From contig NZ_JBLTXA010000001.1 of the NCBI RefSeq assembly GCF_048066175.1, positions 1 to 64,000 on the forward strand: a DNA stretch of 64,000 nt. The letters are read 5' to 3'. The notes beneath the pieces were generated by a model. The model worked only from the letters and a program-made list of their open reading frames with translations, was not told the DNA's origin and searched no databases. The DNA is from Niveispirillum fermenti (lineage in GTDB: Bacteria; Pseudomonadota; Alphaproteobacteria; Azospirillales; Azospirillaceae). A program made the translations under genes and the position numbers. Every line of letters starts with the position of its first letter. The first letter of the stretch is position 1. Below are positions 34,022 to 43,311 of the stretch, one piece after another.

Positions 34022-34127
34022 GCGTGGAGGCGGCGCCCGATGACGGGGTCGCGGATATCCACGAAGCCAAGGGGCCGGCCGATGACGGGGGCCCCGAGAC
34101 CCAACGTATCGCTCCTGGAGGATACCA
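34022..34127 (+). promoter_or_regulatory. ROSE-type RNA thermometer in the Hsp20 leader
   Basis: The last hairpin before the Hsp20 ATG pairs UAUC (34107-34110) with GAUA (34121-34124) and CUC (34112-34114) with GAG (34118-34120), leaving G34111 unpaired opposite the Shine-Dalgarno GGAGG. An unpaired G facing the ribosome site and the GCUCCU-GGAGG layout are the hallmarks of ROSE elements, which melt on heating. Further stems are possible in the G/C blocks at 34030-34100, and the leader length fits. It should repress hsp20 translation at low temperature. Confidence 0.7.
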
Positions 34128-34589
34128 ATGCGTAGCTATGACCTGTCGCCGCTTTTCCGTTCCACCGTCGGTTTCGACCGCATGACGCGCCTTCTGGAGA
34201 ATGCGCTGAACGGGGAAGATAATGGCAGCAACGCCTATCCCCCCTACAATATCGAAAAGCGTGGCGAGGATCAGTACCGCGTCACCATGGCCGTGGCCGG
34301 TTTCAGCGAAAGCGATATCGAGATCACGGCACACCCCAATCTGCTGATCGTCCAGGGCAAGGCCAAGGAGACGGAAGGGACAACCTTCCTGCATCGTGGC
34401 ATCGCCGGCCGCGCGTTCGAGCGCCGCTTCCAGCTTGCCGACCATATCCGGGTGACCAACGCCATACTGGAGAATGGTTTGTTGCACATCGAGCTGGTGC
34501 GTGAAGTGCCGGAAACCCTGAAGCCGCGTTCCATCCAGATCGCAACCTCCACGCCCAAGACCTCGCTGCCCACGCGCGACGCGGCGTAA
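34128..34589 (+). CDS. Small heat-shock protein, Hsp20/alpha-crystallin family
   Basis: 153 aa, IbpA-like. The N-terminus MRSYDLSPLFRSTVGFDRM is typical of alphaproteobacterial class A small heat-shock proteins; the alpha-crystallin domain spans about 38-135 with the NGLLHIELVREVPE segment. It is an ATP-independent holdase that keeps unfolded proteins soluble. Expression is probably controlled at two levels, by the RpoH-like promoter and the leader thermometer. A strong intrinsic terminator follows. Confidence 0.95.
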   Translation: MRSYDLSPLFRSTVGFDRMTRLLENALNGEDNGSNAYPPYNIEKRGEDQYRVTMAVAGFSESDIEITAHPNLLIVQGKAKETEGTTFLHRGIAGRAFERRFQLADHIRVTNAILENGLLHIELVREVPETLKPRSIQIATSTPKTSLPTRDAA

Positions 34590-34619
34590 CCGCGATTATC
34601 TTGAAACGCTGAAATTAAA

Positions 34620-34653
34620 AGAGGGCCGCTACGATGGCGGCCCTCTATTTTTT
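34620..34653 (+). terminator. Intrinsic terminator of the Hsp20 gene
   Basis: A 10-bp perfect GC-rich stem (34620-34629 with 34637-34646), a 7-nt loop and a run of six T (34648-34653). It lies 30 nt after the Hsp20 stop and is the clearest intrinsic terminator in the window. Confidence 0.92.
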
Positions 34654-34802
34654 ACCCATTTCCCTGAAGCCCCGCCCGTTCAACCCTGCCGAACGAACAA
34701 GCCGAAAGTAGGAGCCCGGGCTCCAGGGGTCAACCGGCAACAGACGTTAAAGAACCATGGACGCAAAGAAAACGTCATGATTGTTGCCGAATTAACGCAC
34801 CC

Positions 34803-36704
34803 TCATCCAGCCTTCGCATAACCGGCCTGCTTCAGGGCCGTGCCGATCTCGTCCAGGGTGGCGGGATCATCGATGGTGGCTGGCATCTTCCAGGCTTCGC
34901 TATCGGCGATCTTCTGCATCGTGCCGCGCAGGATCTTGCCGGAGCGGGTCTTCGGCAGCCGTTCCACGACCAGCGCCTGCTTGAAGGCGGCCACGGGTCC
35001 GATCTCGTCGCGCACCTTCTTGACGATTTCGGCCAGAATCTCGGCATGCGGCCGGTCGACCCCCCGCTTCAGGACGATGAAACCCAGCGGAAGCTGGCCC
35101 TTCAGCGCATCGGCCACGCCGATCACGGCGCATTCCGCCACGTCGGAATGACCGGACAGGACCTCTTCCATCGCGCCCGTCGACAGACGGTGGCCGGCGA
35201 CATTGATGATATCGTCGGTACGGGCCATGACGAAAATATAGCCGTCATCATCGATGAATCCGGCATCCGACGTCTGATAATAGCCGGGAAAATCGGCCAG
35301 ATAGCTCTTGAAGAATCGCTCCCGCGCATTCCACAAGGTGGGCAGCGTGCCGGGCGGCAGCGGCAGCCTGGCCACGATGGCGCCGATGTCGCCGCGCTTT
35401 ACCGGGGTTCCGTCAGCCGCCAGGACCCGGATGTCCCACCCCGGCAATGGAACAGCAGTACTGCCGTATTTCACCTTCAGCAGATCAAGCCCCAGCGGAT
35501 TGCCCGCGATGGGCCAGCCTGTCTCCGTCTGCCACCAATGGTCGATCACAGGCACCTTCAGGTGCGTTTCGGCCCAGTTCAACGTATCGGGATCGGAACG
35601 TTCGCCGGCCAGGAACAGGGCCCGCAGGGTGGAGATGTCGTGATTGGCGATCAACTCGGCGTTCGGGTCCTCCCGCTTGATGGCGCGAAAGGCGGTCGGG
35701 GCCGTGAACAGCGTCACGACCTTATGTTCCTCGATGACCCGCCAGAAGGCGGCCGCGTCCGGCGTGCCGACGGGCTTGCCTTCATAGACAAGGGTCGTGC
35801 AGCCCTGCAGAAGCGGACCATAGACGATATAGGAATGGCCGACGACCCAGCCGACATCGCTGGCCGTCCAGAACACCTCCCCCGGTTTCAGGCCATAGAA
35901 ATGCTCCATGGTCCATTTCAGCGCGACGGCATAGCCGCCCGTATCACGAACCACGCCCTTGGGCTGGCCCGTCGTGCCGGACGTGTAGAGGATGTAGAGC
36001 GGGTCGGTGGCCTCCACCATCACGCAATCGGCCGGCCGGGCCGCCTCCATGGCCTGGCCCCAGTCCAGATCACGGCCGGGGGTCAGGGCCGCATGAGCCT
36101 GCGGACGCTGGAAAATGATGCAATGCGCAGGTTTATGATGCGCCTGATCGATGGCGGCATCCAGCATGGGCTTATAAGGCAGGATCTTGCTGCCTTCGAT
36201 CCCGCAACTGGCCGACATGATGACCTTCGGCGTGGCGTCATTGATGCGCGTGGCCAGTTCATGCGGCGCGAATCCGCCGAATACCACGGAATGCACGGCC
36301 CCGATGCGGGCACATGCCAGCATGGCGGCCACCGCCTCGGGGATCATGGGCATGTAGATGATGACCCTGTCGCCCTGTGTCACCCCCTGGTCACGCAGCG
36401 CACCGGCCAGCCGTGCAACCTGATCCAGCAGCTCCGCATAGGTGATGAAGCGCTTGCTGTCGGACACCGGACTGTCATGGATCAGCGCCACCTGCGCACC
36501 GCGACCGGCGGCAACATGCCGGTCAAGCGCGTTATGGCAAATATTCAACCGTCCCCCCCGATACCACCGATAGAAAGGCTTATCACTTTCGTCCAGTATG
36601 GTTGTCGGGAAGCGATCCCATTCGATGGCTTCCGCAGCATCCCGCCAGAATTCCACAGGATCGGCCATGGACTGATTGTAGATCGACTGATAGCGCCCGG
36701 TCAT
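34803..36704 (-). CDS. prpE: Propionyl-CoA synthetase (PrpE/ACSS3 type)
   Basis: 633 aa of the ANL adenylating family. It activates propionate (possibly acetate) to the CoA thioester through an acyl-adenylate. The ATP-binding motif TSGTTGQPKG is at 241-250, ASDVGWVVGHSY and WWQTETGWPI follow, and the catalytic Lys is in KTRSGKILRGTM near the C-terminus. The overall sequence is the PrpE/ACSS3 branch rather than acetyl-CoA synthetase Acs. The ATG at 36704 has GGAGGGG upstream; the longer in-frame start (36800) is rejected. It is not next to methylcitrate or propionyl-CoA carboxylase genes. Confidence 0.92.
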   Translation of the reverse strand: MTGRYQSIYNQSMADPVEFWRDAAEAIEWDRFPTTILDESDKPFYRWYRGGRLNICHNALDRHVAAGRGAQVALIHDSPVSDSKRFITYAELLDQVARLAGALRDQGVTQGDRVIIYMPMIPEAVAAMLACARIGAVHSVVFGGFAPHELATRINDATPKVIMSASCGIEGSKILPYKPMLDAAIDQAHHKPAHCIIFQRPQAHAALTPGRDLDWGQAMEAARPADCVMVEATDPLYILYTSGTTGQPKGVVRDTGGYAVALKWTMEHFYGLKPGEVFWTASDVGWVVGHSYIVYGPLLQGCTTLVYEGKPVGTPDAAAFWRVIEEHKVVTLFTAPTAFRAIKREDPNAELIANHDISTLRALFLAGERSDPDTLNWAETHLKVPVIDHWWQTETGWPIAGNPLGLDLLKVKYGSTAVPLPGWDIRVLAADGTPVKRGDIGAIVARLPLPPGTLPTLWNARERFFKSYLADFPGYYQTSDAGFIDDDGYIFVMARTDDIINVAGHRLSTGAMEEVLSGHSDVAECAVIGVADALKGQLPLGFIVLKRGVDRPHAEILAEIVKKVRDEIGPVAAFKQALVVERLPKTRSGKILRGTMQKIADSEAWKMPATIDDPATLDEIGTALKQAGYAKAG

Positions 36705-36906
36705 GTCGTCCCCTCCCCGCTTCATGCACCGGAGCCGCGGGATGAAACGGCCGGCACATACGTTTGCTCTGATTTCGACCCTGTTGGAACGGGACATCAA
36801 TGATTATGTCTGCCGCTTCACACTAATCAGCAAGAACAGCCGCCAGCTTTCATCCCCGACCTTGGTCTGCGACATTTGCAACCAGCCATCACGAGTAGCC
36901 GTCTCC

Positions 36907-37245
36907 ATGATCGTTGACAGCCGACATATCCAGTTCTCGCCAGAGGCCATCCGGGCGGCGGTGAAGACCTATCGTGAACTGTTCCCGCAAAAGCAGCCGC
37001 CGGGCCTGCTGGGTCCCATCCTGATCCGCAGTGACAATCCCCTGATCCTCGGGGTGAAGATCCAGGCCATGGGCTCCAGCGTCTATCGCGAGATCGAGAT
37101 GGAGGAAGCCGAAGTGGCGGCCGTGCTGATCATCTATTGCCGCAAGATGAAGATCCCGCTGCCACGGGCCGCGGAAAAATCGATGGAGGTCGATGGCGAC
37201 CGTATCGCCTTGATCGTGTCGAAGGCCATGCAGGTTGTGGCCTAA
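36907..37245 (+). CDS. Small protein of unknown function
   Basis: 112 aa, alpha/beta in appearance (FSPEAIRAAVKTYRELFPQ helix, then GVKIQAMGSSVYREIEME strands and EVAAVLIIYCRKMKIPLPRAAEKS helix). No signal peptide or membrane segment. I do not recognise it. The ATG at 36907 gives a compact protein; the open frame continues upstream to 36703, but that part lies over the prpE promoter and looks non-coding. Confidence 0.65.
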   Translation: MIVDSRHIQFSPEAIRAAVKTYRELFPQKQPPGLLGPILIRSDNPLILGVKIQAMGSSVYREIEMEEAEVAAVLIIYCRKMKIPLPRAAEKSMEVDGDRIALIVSKAMQVVA

Positions 37246-37329
37246 GCGGGTTCCTCCAGATCGGCCCACACATGGGCGGGCTCGGAGCAGCTGCAAACCA
37301 TGGAGTTTAACAGTCCTGGCGGGGCCCGC

Positions 37330-38718
37330 CTACCGGTCGGCCTGCCGGTTCACGACGGCGGAAACGGGCGCCAGCACGATCCCGCGGTCACGCAGGCCGA
37401 CCGCCCAATCCGACAGGCGTTCCACACTGACGGGATAGGTGGCCTCGGCAAAGCCCACGGCCACACCATTGGCCTTGGCCAGTTGCTCGAGTTGAGCCAG
37501 TTGGGCGTCGATGCCGATGACGGACGGCACCCGGTCGATCTGAAGGTCGCTGATCACGCGCGGCAGGGACAGTTCCTTGGCCACGGCACTGCCCTTGCTG
37601 CCTGCAACCTGCCAGAGGTCGACATAAAGCAAGCCGCGGCGATGCACCTGCTGGAGCAGCCCGCGCACATTGTCACGCTGGGTCAGGAAGGCCGTGCCGC
37701 TGTCCGTCCTGGATGTCACGCCGACATAACCCGTGAAGGCGGCCATGCTGGCCTCAAGCCGCCTTGTATTCTCCTCATCCGACAGGTTGGTCAACAATGT
37801 GTTGGGACCGGGATCGTTGGCGGGATAGCCCGCCGGCTGCAAAGGCACGGCCAGCAGCACCTCGTGCCCCTTCGCACGCACATCATCGACACGGGCCTGC
37901 AGATCCTGTCCGGATGGGGGAAACGCGAAGGTGACAGCGCTGGGCAGCCGGTCGATGGCCGCCTGCGTCGCCGCATGCGACAGGCCCAGGCCGGTCAGGA
38001 TGATGGCGATGCGCGGACGCTGGTCTTCCTGCGGGAAGGGCCGGGCGTAATATTGCCAGGCCGTCGTGCCATCGGGCGCCACACGGGGCACACGGCCAAC
38101 GCGCAGCCGTTCAACCAGCATGTCGTTGCGCGAGGGGGTCAGGGTGACAGGCATGTCCACAGGGTCCAGCGGCGCCTCCTCCACCGGGGCCGCCGTGGCG
38201 GGCGGGGCGAAACGGGGGCTTCCGTCCGGCAACAGAATCACGATCCGGCTGCCCAGGCCGCGGGCAGCATCCAGCCGGGCCACCGTTTCCGGCCCCTTCA
38301 CGGCCAGCACAACCGCCACGCCTGCCATGGCCAGCACCAGCAGCAGGGCGGCGATGGCCGGTGGTGATGGACGGGCCCGCCGCGCCGGGCCTTTGGCCTT
38401 GCGCCCGTTCCCACCCGTCTCCTCCTCCGTCTCCAGACCCAGCAGCGACAACTCACTGCTGTCGGAGAAGGGGTTGCCGGCCTTGCCCTTGCCGCGGCCA
38501 CCGCGCGGCTTCACCCTGTCCCAGAACCGCTGACCCGCCTTGCCCGGCACAGACCGGTGATCCGCCTCGTCCCCCTTGGCGTCAGCATCCGCGCCCGCCG
38601 TGGCACCACCGCGGCGCACACCGAAGCGCGAGGCCAGCACGGCTGCACTGCCGCCACCGGTTCCCGCCGTGGCACCTGCCTTGGACTTGTTTTTTCTTGT
38701 GAACGGAAACAGGGGCAC
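37330..38718 (-). CDS. Divergent polysaccharide deacetylase family protein (DUF610/YibQ)
   Basis: 462 aa. A basic, Gly/Ala-rich cytoplasmic N-terminus (1-115) is followed by one membrane segment (about 118-140), then a Pro-rich linker and a C-terminal divergent polysaccharide deacetylase domain beginning RPRIAIILTGLGLSHAATQ and containing SRTDSGTAFLTQ. The family nearly always follows envC and ctpA, as here (18 nt after ctpA). It is likely a periplasmic, membrane-anchored envelope protein; enzymatic activity is unproven. Confidence 0.88.
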   Translation of the reverse strand: MPLFPFTRKNKSKAGATAGTGGGSAAVLASRFGVRRGGATAGADADAKGDEADHRSVPGKAGQRFWDRVKPRGGRGKGKAGNPFSDSSELSLLGLETEEETGGNGRKAKGPARRARPSPPAIAALLLVLAMAGVAVVLAVKGPETVARLDAARGLGSRIVILLPDGSPRFAPPATAAPVEEAPLDPVDMPVTLTPSRNDMLVERLRVGRVPRVAPDGTTAWQYYARPFPQEDQRPRIAIILTGLGLSHAATQAAIDRLPSAVTFAFPPSGQDLQARVDDVRAKGHEVLLAVPLQPAGYPANDPGPNTLLTNLSDEENTRRLEASMAAFTGYVGVTSRTDSGTAFLTQRDNVRGLLQQVHRRGLLYVDLWQVAGSKGSAVAKELSLPRVISDLQIDRVPSVIGIDAQLAQLEQLAKANGVAVGFAEATYPVSVERLSDWAVGLRDRGIVLAPVSAVVNRQADR

Positions 38719-38736
38719 GGCCGGGGATGCTTATCG

Positions 38737-40131
38737 TCAGTTGGTATGTTTCGCCTGGGAGAAGAGGGCAACACCACGCAGCAGGTCAAGTGCGCGGGAA
38801 AGCTGGTAATCGACGGGCTCCGGCGCGGGCGGCTGGGCCGTCGGCGTGGTGGAGGGCGTCACGTTGGCACCGGGGTCGGCGGGCGCGTTCGGCACCGGCG
38901 GGGAGGCCGGCGCGGGTGCCGCCGGCGTGCCCGGACGGGTGCCGCCCTGGTCGGTATTGCGCAAGGCATTGGGCAGGTCGGCCTCGCGCCGGCGCTGGGC
39001 CGCCTGGGCCAGTTCCTCAACCTTGGCGGGCTGCACCTCGATGTCCGGGGAGATACCCAATTGCTGGATCGACTTGCCCGAAGGGGTGTAGTACCGCGCC
39101 GTGGTCAGCCGCATGGCGCTTTGCTGCCCCTGGAGCGGAATGACGGTCTGCACCGACCCCTTGCCGAAGCTCTGGGTGCCCAGGATGATGGCACGCTTGT
39201 GATCCTGCAGCGCACCGGCCACGATTTCCGATGCCGATGCCGACCCGCCATTGATCAGCACCACGATGGGCAGCCCGTCCGCGGAATCGCCGGGCTTGGC
39301 AGTGTAACGGTCACCCTCCTTGCCGCCGCGTCCGCGGGTGGAAACGATCAGCCGCCCCTTTTCAAGGAAAGTGTCGGACACGGAAACCGCCTGATCCAGC
39401 AGGCCGCCGGGATTGTTGCGCAAGTCCAGCACATAGCCGATCAGCTTCGGCCCCAACTGTTCCTTCAACCTGGCGATGGCCCGGTCCAGACCCGGCTGGG
39501 TCTGCTCGTTGAAGCTGGAGATGCGGATATAGCCGATATTGTCCTCGGCCCGGAACCGCACGGACTGAACCTTGATATTGGCACGGGTCAGGTTCAACTG
39601 GATCGGCTCGGCCACATTGTCGCGGCGGATGGTGATGCGGATGTCGCTGCCCACGGGGCCGCGCATCTTCTCCACCGCCTCGTTCAGCGACAGGCCCACG
39701 ATCTGTTCATCGTTCAGATGGGTGATATAGTCGCCCGGCTGCACCCCGGCGCGGGCCGCGGGCGTCTCATCCATGGGGGAGATGACCTTGACGAAGCCGT
39801 TCTCCGACGTGACCTCGATCCCCAGGCCGCCGAACTCACCCCGGGTCTGCACCCGCATATCCGCGAAGTTCTTCTTGTTGAGATAGGAGGAGTGCGGGTC
39901 GAGCGAGGTCAGCATGCCGTCGATGGCCGCCTCGATAAGCTGCTCGTCCGTCACCTCCTCCACATATTCGGAGCGCACGCGCTCGAACACGTCGGCGAAC
40001 AGGTCGAGCTGCTTGTAGGTTTCGGACTTCAGCGGCTGGCGGGCGGCGGCGGGGGAAACCACCAGTGCGGGAGCGGTGAAGGCCAGAAGGGCCGCGATGG
40101 CGGCGGAGGAGAACAGCTTGCTCATCATCAA
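38737..40131 (-). CDS. ctpA: C-terminal processing protease CtpA (S41 family)
   Basis: 464 aa. A signal peptide (1-30), a PDZ domain (about 95-180, GGLGIEVTSENGFVKVISPMDETPAARAGVQPGD) and an S41 serine protease core with catalytic Ser299 in GGSASASE and Lys324 in SFGKGSVQ. It trims or degrades periplasmic and envelope proteins, including peptidoglycan hydrolases and lipoproteins in relatives. The C-terminal 85 residues are Pro/Ala-rich. It overlaps the envC stop by 4 nt. Confidence 0.95.
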   Translation of the reverse strand: MMMSKLFSSAAIAALLAFTAPALVVSPAAARQPLKSETYKQLDLFADVFERVRSEYVEEVTDEQLIEAAIDGMLTSLDPHSSYLNKKNFADMRVQTRGEFGGLGIEVTSENGFVKVISPMDETPAARAGVQPGDYITHLNDEQIVGLSLNEAVEKMRGPVGSDIRITIRRDNVAEPIQLNLTRANIKVQSVRFRAEDNIGYIRISSFNEQTQPGLDRAIARLKEQLGPKLIGYVLDLRNNPGGLLDQAVSVSDTFLEKGRLIVSTRGRGGKEGDRYTAKPGDSADGLPIVVLINGGSASASEIVAGALQDHKRAIILGTQSFGKGSVQTVIPLQGQQSAMRLTTARYYTPSGKSIQQLGISPDIEVQPAKVEELAQAAQRRREADLPNALRNTDQGGTRPGTPAAPAPASPPVPNAPADPGANVTPSTTPTAQPPAPEPVDYQLSRALDLLRGVALFSQAKHTN

Positions 40132-41375
40132 CCTTGTCCCTTGCCGTCGGAGGCTGCAAGGCCGCGGGCGGGGTTGACCGGCTGACCACCGCGCCGCAGC
40201 TCATAATACAATGTCGGGCTCGAACCACCCGACAGAAGGCCCACCGGCTCCCCTCCCAGCACGCGCTGGCCGACCTGGGCGTCGATACGCCCCAATCCGG
40301 ACAGCAGGGAATGATATCCGTTGGCGTGTTCAAGGATCAAGAGAAGCCCGTACCCCTTGAACGGCCCCGCGAACATCACCGCGCCATCGGCCGGCGCCAC
40401 CACCGCGGCACCGGCCCGGCCGCGATAGGTCAGGCCCCGGCTGGTGGCCCCGACATCGTCGGTCTGACCATAGCGGGTCACGACCTGACCGCCGACGGGG
40501 GCCACCATGCCGCCCAGGATGGCGCCGGATTGTGGTTCCGGTGGGGCACGTTTCAGGCCGGCGATGCGGTCGCGGGCGCGTTTCTCCCGTTCGGCCTCTG
40601 CCTGGGCCTGGCGGCGACGCTCCGCCTCCGCCTTGCGCGCGGCCGCGGCCTTGCGCTCCGCCTCCAGCTTCTCGATCAGCTCCTTCAGGTCGCCGGCGCG
40701 TTCCGCCAGGGCGGTGGCGCGCGCGGCCACGCGCGTGCGCTCCGCATCCGTGCCGCGTGACACCTGCTCCCGCCGGGCCACCAGGGCCGCCAGGTCCTTC
40801 TGCCGCAATGCCAGGCTTTCCGCGGCCCGCGCCGTCTTTTCCCGCTGCTGGGCCAGTTTCTGCCGCAGGTCAACCAGGGCCTGCAACTCGCGCGACAGCG
40901 CATCGGCCCGTGTCTTCAGCTCAGGCACGGCGGACCGCAGCAGCAGCGCGCTCTTCACCGTGTCGCTGGGCGATTGCGGGGCGGCGATCATCGCATCGGG
41001 CGGCAGACGCGACAGGCGCTGCAGCGCCCCCAGCAATTCCGCCAGCGCCGCGCGGTCAGCCTCGATCCGCTCCAGCCTCTCCTTCTCCTCGCTCCCCAGT
41101 TCGCCCAGTGCGGTTTCCAGCCGCGCCAGTTCATCGGACTGGGCGCGTTGCTGTTGGGCGGCTTCCACGGCGCGGGCCCGCAGGTCGGCCAGTTCCTTCT
41201 CCAGCGCCTCTGCCCTGGCATCCAGTTCGGCGCGGGCCTTGTCGGCCTGCTGCAGGTCGCGCTCCACCTGTTGCAACTGCCGGGCCGGATCGGCGGCACG
41301 CTGCTGCGCCGATGCCGGAAGCACCAGCAGGGCCGGCAGCATCAAGGAGAGCAGAAGGGTCCGACGCGGTGCCAA
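40128..41375 (-). CDS. envC: Murein hydrolase activator EnvC (LytM-like factor)
   Basis: About 415 aa. A signal peptide (TLLLSLMLPALLVLPASAQ) is followed by long coiled coils (about 35-285, rich in Arg/Glu/Ala heptads) and a C-terminal M23/LytM domain. The zinc ligands of active M23 peptidases are replaced (GLTYRGRAGAAV, NGYHSLLSGLGR, LYYELRRGG), as in EnvC proteins that activate amidases at the septum without cutting murein. The open frame reaches 41576; I place the start at TTG 41375, which puts the signal peptide at the N-terminus. Confidence 0.88.
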   Translation of the reverse strand: MAPRRTLLLSLMLPALLVLPASAQQRAADPARQLQQVERDLQQADKARAELDARAEALEKELADLRARAVEAAQQQRAQSDELARLETALGELGSEEKERLERIEADRAALAELLGALQRLSRLPPDAMIAAPQSPSDTVKSALLLRSAVPELKTRADALSRELQALVDLRQKLAQQREKTARAAESLALRQKDLAALVARREQVSRGTDAERTRVAARATALAERAGDLKELIEKLEAERKAAAARKAEAERRRQAQAEAEREKRARDRIAGLKRAPPEPQSGAILGGMVAPVGGQVVTRYGQTDDVGATSRGLTYRGRAGAAVVAPADGAVMFAGPFKGYGLLLILEHANGYHSLLSGLGRIDAQVGQRVLGGEPVGLLSGGSSPTLYYELRRGGQPVNPARGLAASDGKGQG

Positions 41376-41502
41376 TGGGCGCCCATTTCCGTATGTATGC
41401 CAAGGCTCCAGAAGGGTGGAGACGACCGCCCCTCCAGGCCAACCCCTTGATAGAACATCGCTGACGCGGCTGTCATCCGGTTTGCGATAGCCTTTTGGCG
41501 GA

Positions 41503-42831
41503 TCAACCCTCCGGGCCGGCCGGCGGGTGGAGCAGCCAGTCGCGCAACGGGGCCCAGATGCGGGCCTTCGCGCCACCGCTGACGATCATGCCGATATGGC
41601 CCAGGCTCGGTTGCCAAACGGTGGCTCCCGGCAGGGCCGTGCCCAGCGCGCGTGCCGCCGCCGGAGGCACGATCCGGTCACGGGCGGGCACGATGACAAG
41701 GGACGGACAGGCCAGCGACTGCGGCCTGACCGGCATGTCCGCGATGCGCCATTCCCCCCGGCCCGGCGTATTCTCGCCATACCATCCCGTCAGGCATTCC
41801 CGCGCGATGGCCGCCGGCAGGCTGACGCCATCATTGAGCCAGTCCTCCAGTGCCACGAAATCGTCCGCTTCGTCCCCGGCCATGTCCATGGTGCCGAAGC
41901 GGCTGAACTTCTTCAGAGCCAGCAACGGGTCCAGCGTGGCAAACAGGGTCTGCACCCCATCCACCGGCAATTCACCCAGCAGGCGCATCACGGGATCGAA
42001 AGGCGTGACCAGGGCAGCCGTGCGCTGGGCCGCGGCGGCATCGTCGGCGTGAAAGTCCCACGGGGCCGCCATGGCCACATAGGCCGACACCAGGTCCGGC
42101 CGGCGCAGGGCGGCGCCAAGCGCCAGAAGCCCGCCCATGCAATAGCCGGCCAGTGTGACGGGCCCGCCGACGCGCGCGCATGTCACCTCCAGCGCGCGCA
42201 CCAGCCGCCCCGCCACCACGTCCGACATGGTGAAGCCGCGCTCCGCCGCCTGCGGATAGCCCCATTCCAGAAGAAACGGGCGGATGCCGCCCCCGCCTTC
42301 GCTGTCGCCGCCGCCTTCGCCGGCCAGCCAGCGCAGCAGGCTTTTCCGCCAGGACAGGTCCAGTATATAGCCGCGGTTGATCAGCGACGGCACGAACAGG
42401 ACCGGCCGGCCCCGGGCGCCCATCTCCAGCAAGCGGGTGGCCCCCTCCTGCCAGACGGTCGGCGCGTCCTCGATATCCCGCTGATAGGGATGGTGGCGAT
42501 AGCGTTCGACCCCTTTCAGGAAGGCGTCGATTCGCCAACGCATGCCACGATCCACGGCATTGCTGAACGGCGCCAGCCGTTCAGTCGGCAGCGGGCCGTC
42601 GGGCAGGCTTGCGGCGGCGCCCAGGCTTTGCAGCAGGTCGCGCCGCAGTGCCGCCGCCCTCTCCCTCAGGCTGGGGTGCCAGTGCGGCCAGTTCGCGTTC
42701 AAGAGCGGCAATGCGGCCGGAGAGCTGAGCAAGATCGCCAGCCCCGTCCCCAGATGCAGCCCCAGCGGGCGCGGTCCCTGGCGCAGCGGCGGCGGGCCTG
42801 CCGGTTCCGCGCGCGTCCTGCCGTTCGTCAT
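41503..42831 (-). CDS. phaC: Poly(3-hydroxyalkanoate) synthase-like alpha/beta hydrolase (PhaC)
   Basis: 442 aa. The lipase box is GYCMGG with Cys231, the nucleophile type of PHA synthases rather than Ser; Asp385 (VPARDRIVPP) and His412 (SLGHIGM) complete the triad. It polymerises 3-hydroxyacyl-CoA into storage granules. It is shorter than class I PhaC (about 590) and nearer to class III length, consistent with the phaE-like neighbour. The first 83 codons overlap that gene in another frame. An ATG at 42543 would avoid the overlap (346 aa) but would lose the GPRPLGLHLGTG region, which looks conserved; the start is therefore uncertain. Confidence 0.82.
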   Translation of the reverse strand: MTNGRTRAEPAGPPPLRQGPRPLGLHLGTGLAILLSSPAALPLLNANWPHWHPSLRERAAALRRDLLQSLGAAASLPDGPLPTERLAPFSNAVDRGMRWRIDAFLKGVERYRHHPYQRDIEDAPTVWQEGATRLLEMGARGRPVLFVPSLINRGYILDLSWRKSLLRWLAGEGGGDSEGGGGIRPFLLEWGYPQAAERGFTMSDVVAGRLVRALEVTCARVGGPVTLAGYCMGGLLALGAALRRPDLVSAYVAMAAPWDFHADDAAAAQRTAALVTPFDPVMRLLGELPVDGVQTLFATLDPLLALKKFSRFGTMDMAGDEADDFVALEDWLNDGVSLPAAIARECLTGWYGENTPGRGEWRIADMPVRPQSLACPSLVIVPARDRIVPPAAARALGTALPGATVWQPSLGHIGMIVSGGAKARIWAPLRDWLLHPPAGPEG

Positions 42832-43096
42832 GGCTTTGCGTCCCCTGTGCCGCGGCCGCGCCGGGCCAAAGCGATTTCATCATGTCCAGCCACGGATTGC
42901 CGGCCTTGGCCGATCCCAGGGCCTGCTCCAGCATGCCGTTGAAGGTGATCGCCGTCTGGCCGAAAGCCGTCATGGTGCGGGCCATGCTGTCGGCCACGGC
43001 GGGGTCGGCGCACAGTGCCGCCCATTGGTCCTGCCACAGGTCCAGATAGCGCCGGGCCAGTTCATCCATGCCGGGCGGTTCCTTGGGTTCGCTCAC
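42581..43096 (-). CDS. PhaE-like/phasin-like partner of the PHA synthase
   Basis: 171 aa. The N-terminal half is helical and phasin-like (MDELARRYLDLWQDQWAALCADPAVAD and GQTAITFNGMLEQALG); then an Ala/Gly-rich linker, a short coiled coil (AQLSGRIAALERELAAL) and a basic KPGRRRKPARRPAAD tail. It probably supports PhaC activity or granule binding, like PhaE of class III synthases. The start is GTG 43096 with GAGGGG upstream; ATG 43069 is an alternative. Its last 250 nt overlap the phaC-like start in a different frame. It is divergent from phaR. Confidence 0.72.
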   Translation of the reverse strand: MSEPKEPPGMDELARRYLDLWQDQWAALCADPAVADSMARTMTAFGQTAITFNGMLEQALGSAKAGNPWLDMMKSLWPGAAAAQGTQSHDERQDARGTGRPAAAAPGTAPAGAASGDGAGDLAQLSGRIAALERELAALAPQPEGEGGGTAARPAAKPGRRRKPARRPAAD

Positions 43097-43311
43097 CTTG
43101 CCCCTCACCTTGCCGTCGACGCCGGGCTCCGGCGGTTTCCGGCGGCCGTCGGACCGGCCGCACTCCATGCAGCATAATCAAACCGGTACGTCCGCCAAAC
43201 AATAGTTACGTATTATGCGTGCGGCGTTGCGGAACGCTTGCGCTGCGACCGCGTAATGACGTACTCCTTGATATAACGATCCGCAGCATCGACCGGGGGA
43301 AACGTCGCCAA

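Noticed and set aside
42543..42831. Trimming phaC to ATG 42543 to avoid the gene overlap
   Set aside because: It would remove a segment that appears conserved in related PHA synthases; kept as an alternative only.
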